Assembly (NCBI GenBank): GCA_049999725.1
Contig: JBNGIS010011393.1
Location: forward strand, 1-20,615
DNA: 20,615 nucleotides
From: Haplomitrium mnioides
Taxonomy: Eukaryota; Marchantiophyta; Haplomitriopsida; Calobryales
Direction: 5' to 3'
The position numbers were made by a program, and so were the translations under genes. Shown piece after piece: positions 20,384 to 20,615 of the stretch (its first letter is position 1; each line of letters opens with the position of its first letter). The notes beneath the pieces were generated by a model. It ran no database searches. It saw only the letters and a list, made by a program, of their open reading frames with translations, and was not told the origin of the DNA.

Positions 20384-20615
20384 TGTCGCTCCCCTGTTTC
20401 GGCCTTTAACCTTTTCAGGCCCTGTTTCGAGCGCAGGGGAGGACAGATTGCGGGCCTTCAGGTTCTTTTCTGAGATGGCCCCTTGCTAGTTACCACTTCC
20501 AGACCTTAAGGACTCTTCTTCTCCTTACAGGCCTTTTATGCACTTCTCACTCCTCTTCTTCTTCTACTCAAGTCAGTCATTCAATAACCCCAGGTCCATA
20601 CCCAACACCCCCCAG
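20384..20615 (-). mobile_element. Terminal 232 bp of a second large LTR, minus orientation, cut by the window edge
   Basis: Begins TGTCGCTCCCCTGTTT directly after satellite GGGAACGAG. Its reverse complement aligns over its length with about 15480-15695, the end of the 3.86-kb element, with shared blocks such as CCATCTCAGAAAAGAACCTG, GTGGTAACT, AAACAGGGCCT and GGGGAGCGACA. Identity by eye is roughly 80 percent with small indels, so the two copies are not recent sisters. It confirms that AGCGACA is a true terminus. The remainder, including any internal coding region, is outside the window. Confidence 0.88.

Overview
This window looks like nuclear heterochromatin from a land plant. It contains no intact protein-coding gene. 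About 14.6 of its 20.6 kb is one tandem satellite family with a monomer near 154 bp, all copies in the same orientation. The rest is LTR-retrotransposon sequence plus one small unrelated minisatellite. The plant assignment rests on a decayed Ty3/gypsy chromovirus (integrase C-terminus with GPY/F-like region and chromodomain) and on the general style of the LTR and satellite sequence. The species cannot be named from the sequence.

Layout. 1-61: one terminus of an LTR family, minus orientation. 74-459: 42-bp T-rich minisatellite. About 490-2020: roughly ten satellite monomers in simple monomeric organisation (block A). 2021-3369: truncated minus-strand chromovirus remnant (3' LTR, 3' UTR, broken integrase/chromodomain). 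3370-11838: about 55 monomers as alternating A and B types, giving a 308-bp dimer (block B). 11839-15695: a 3.86-kb LTR-like insertion flanked by near-identical 5-bp target duplications, best read as a very long solo LTR. 15696-20383: about 30 more monomers of the same A/B dimer array in the same phase (block C). 20384-20615: the end of another member of the same LTR family, minus orientation, cut by the window edge.

The most interesting structure is inside the satellite. Above the 154-bp monomer and 308-bp dimer there is a third level: several rare linked variants recur every ten dimers (about 3,080 bp) across roughly 4650-16080. The match is exact once a 47-bp deletion near 9171 and the LTR insertion are allowed for. 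Block A monomers carry a mixture of A- and B-diagnostic variants, as expected for the ancestral monomeric form, and the chromovirus remnant lies exactly at the change from monomeric to dimeric organisation. This resembles the monomeric-to-higher-order transition at the edges of centromeric satellite arrays. Centromere function itself is inference.

Nothing here forms an operon or pathway. All open reading frames of any length are by-products of tandem repeats or fall in GC-rich LTR sequence, except for the disabled retrotransposon integrase.
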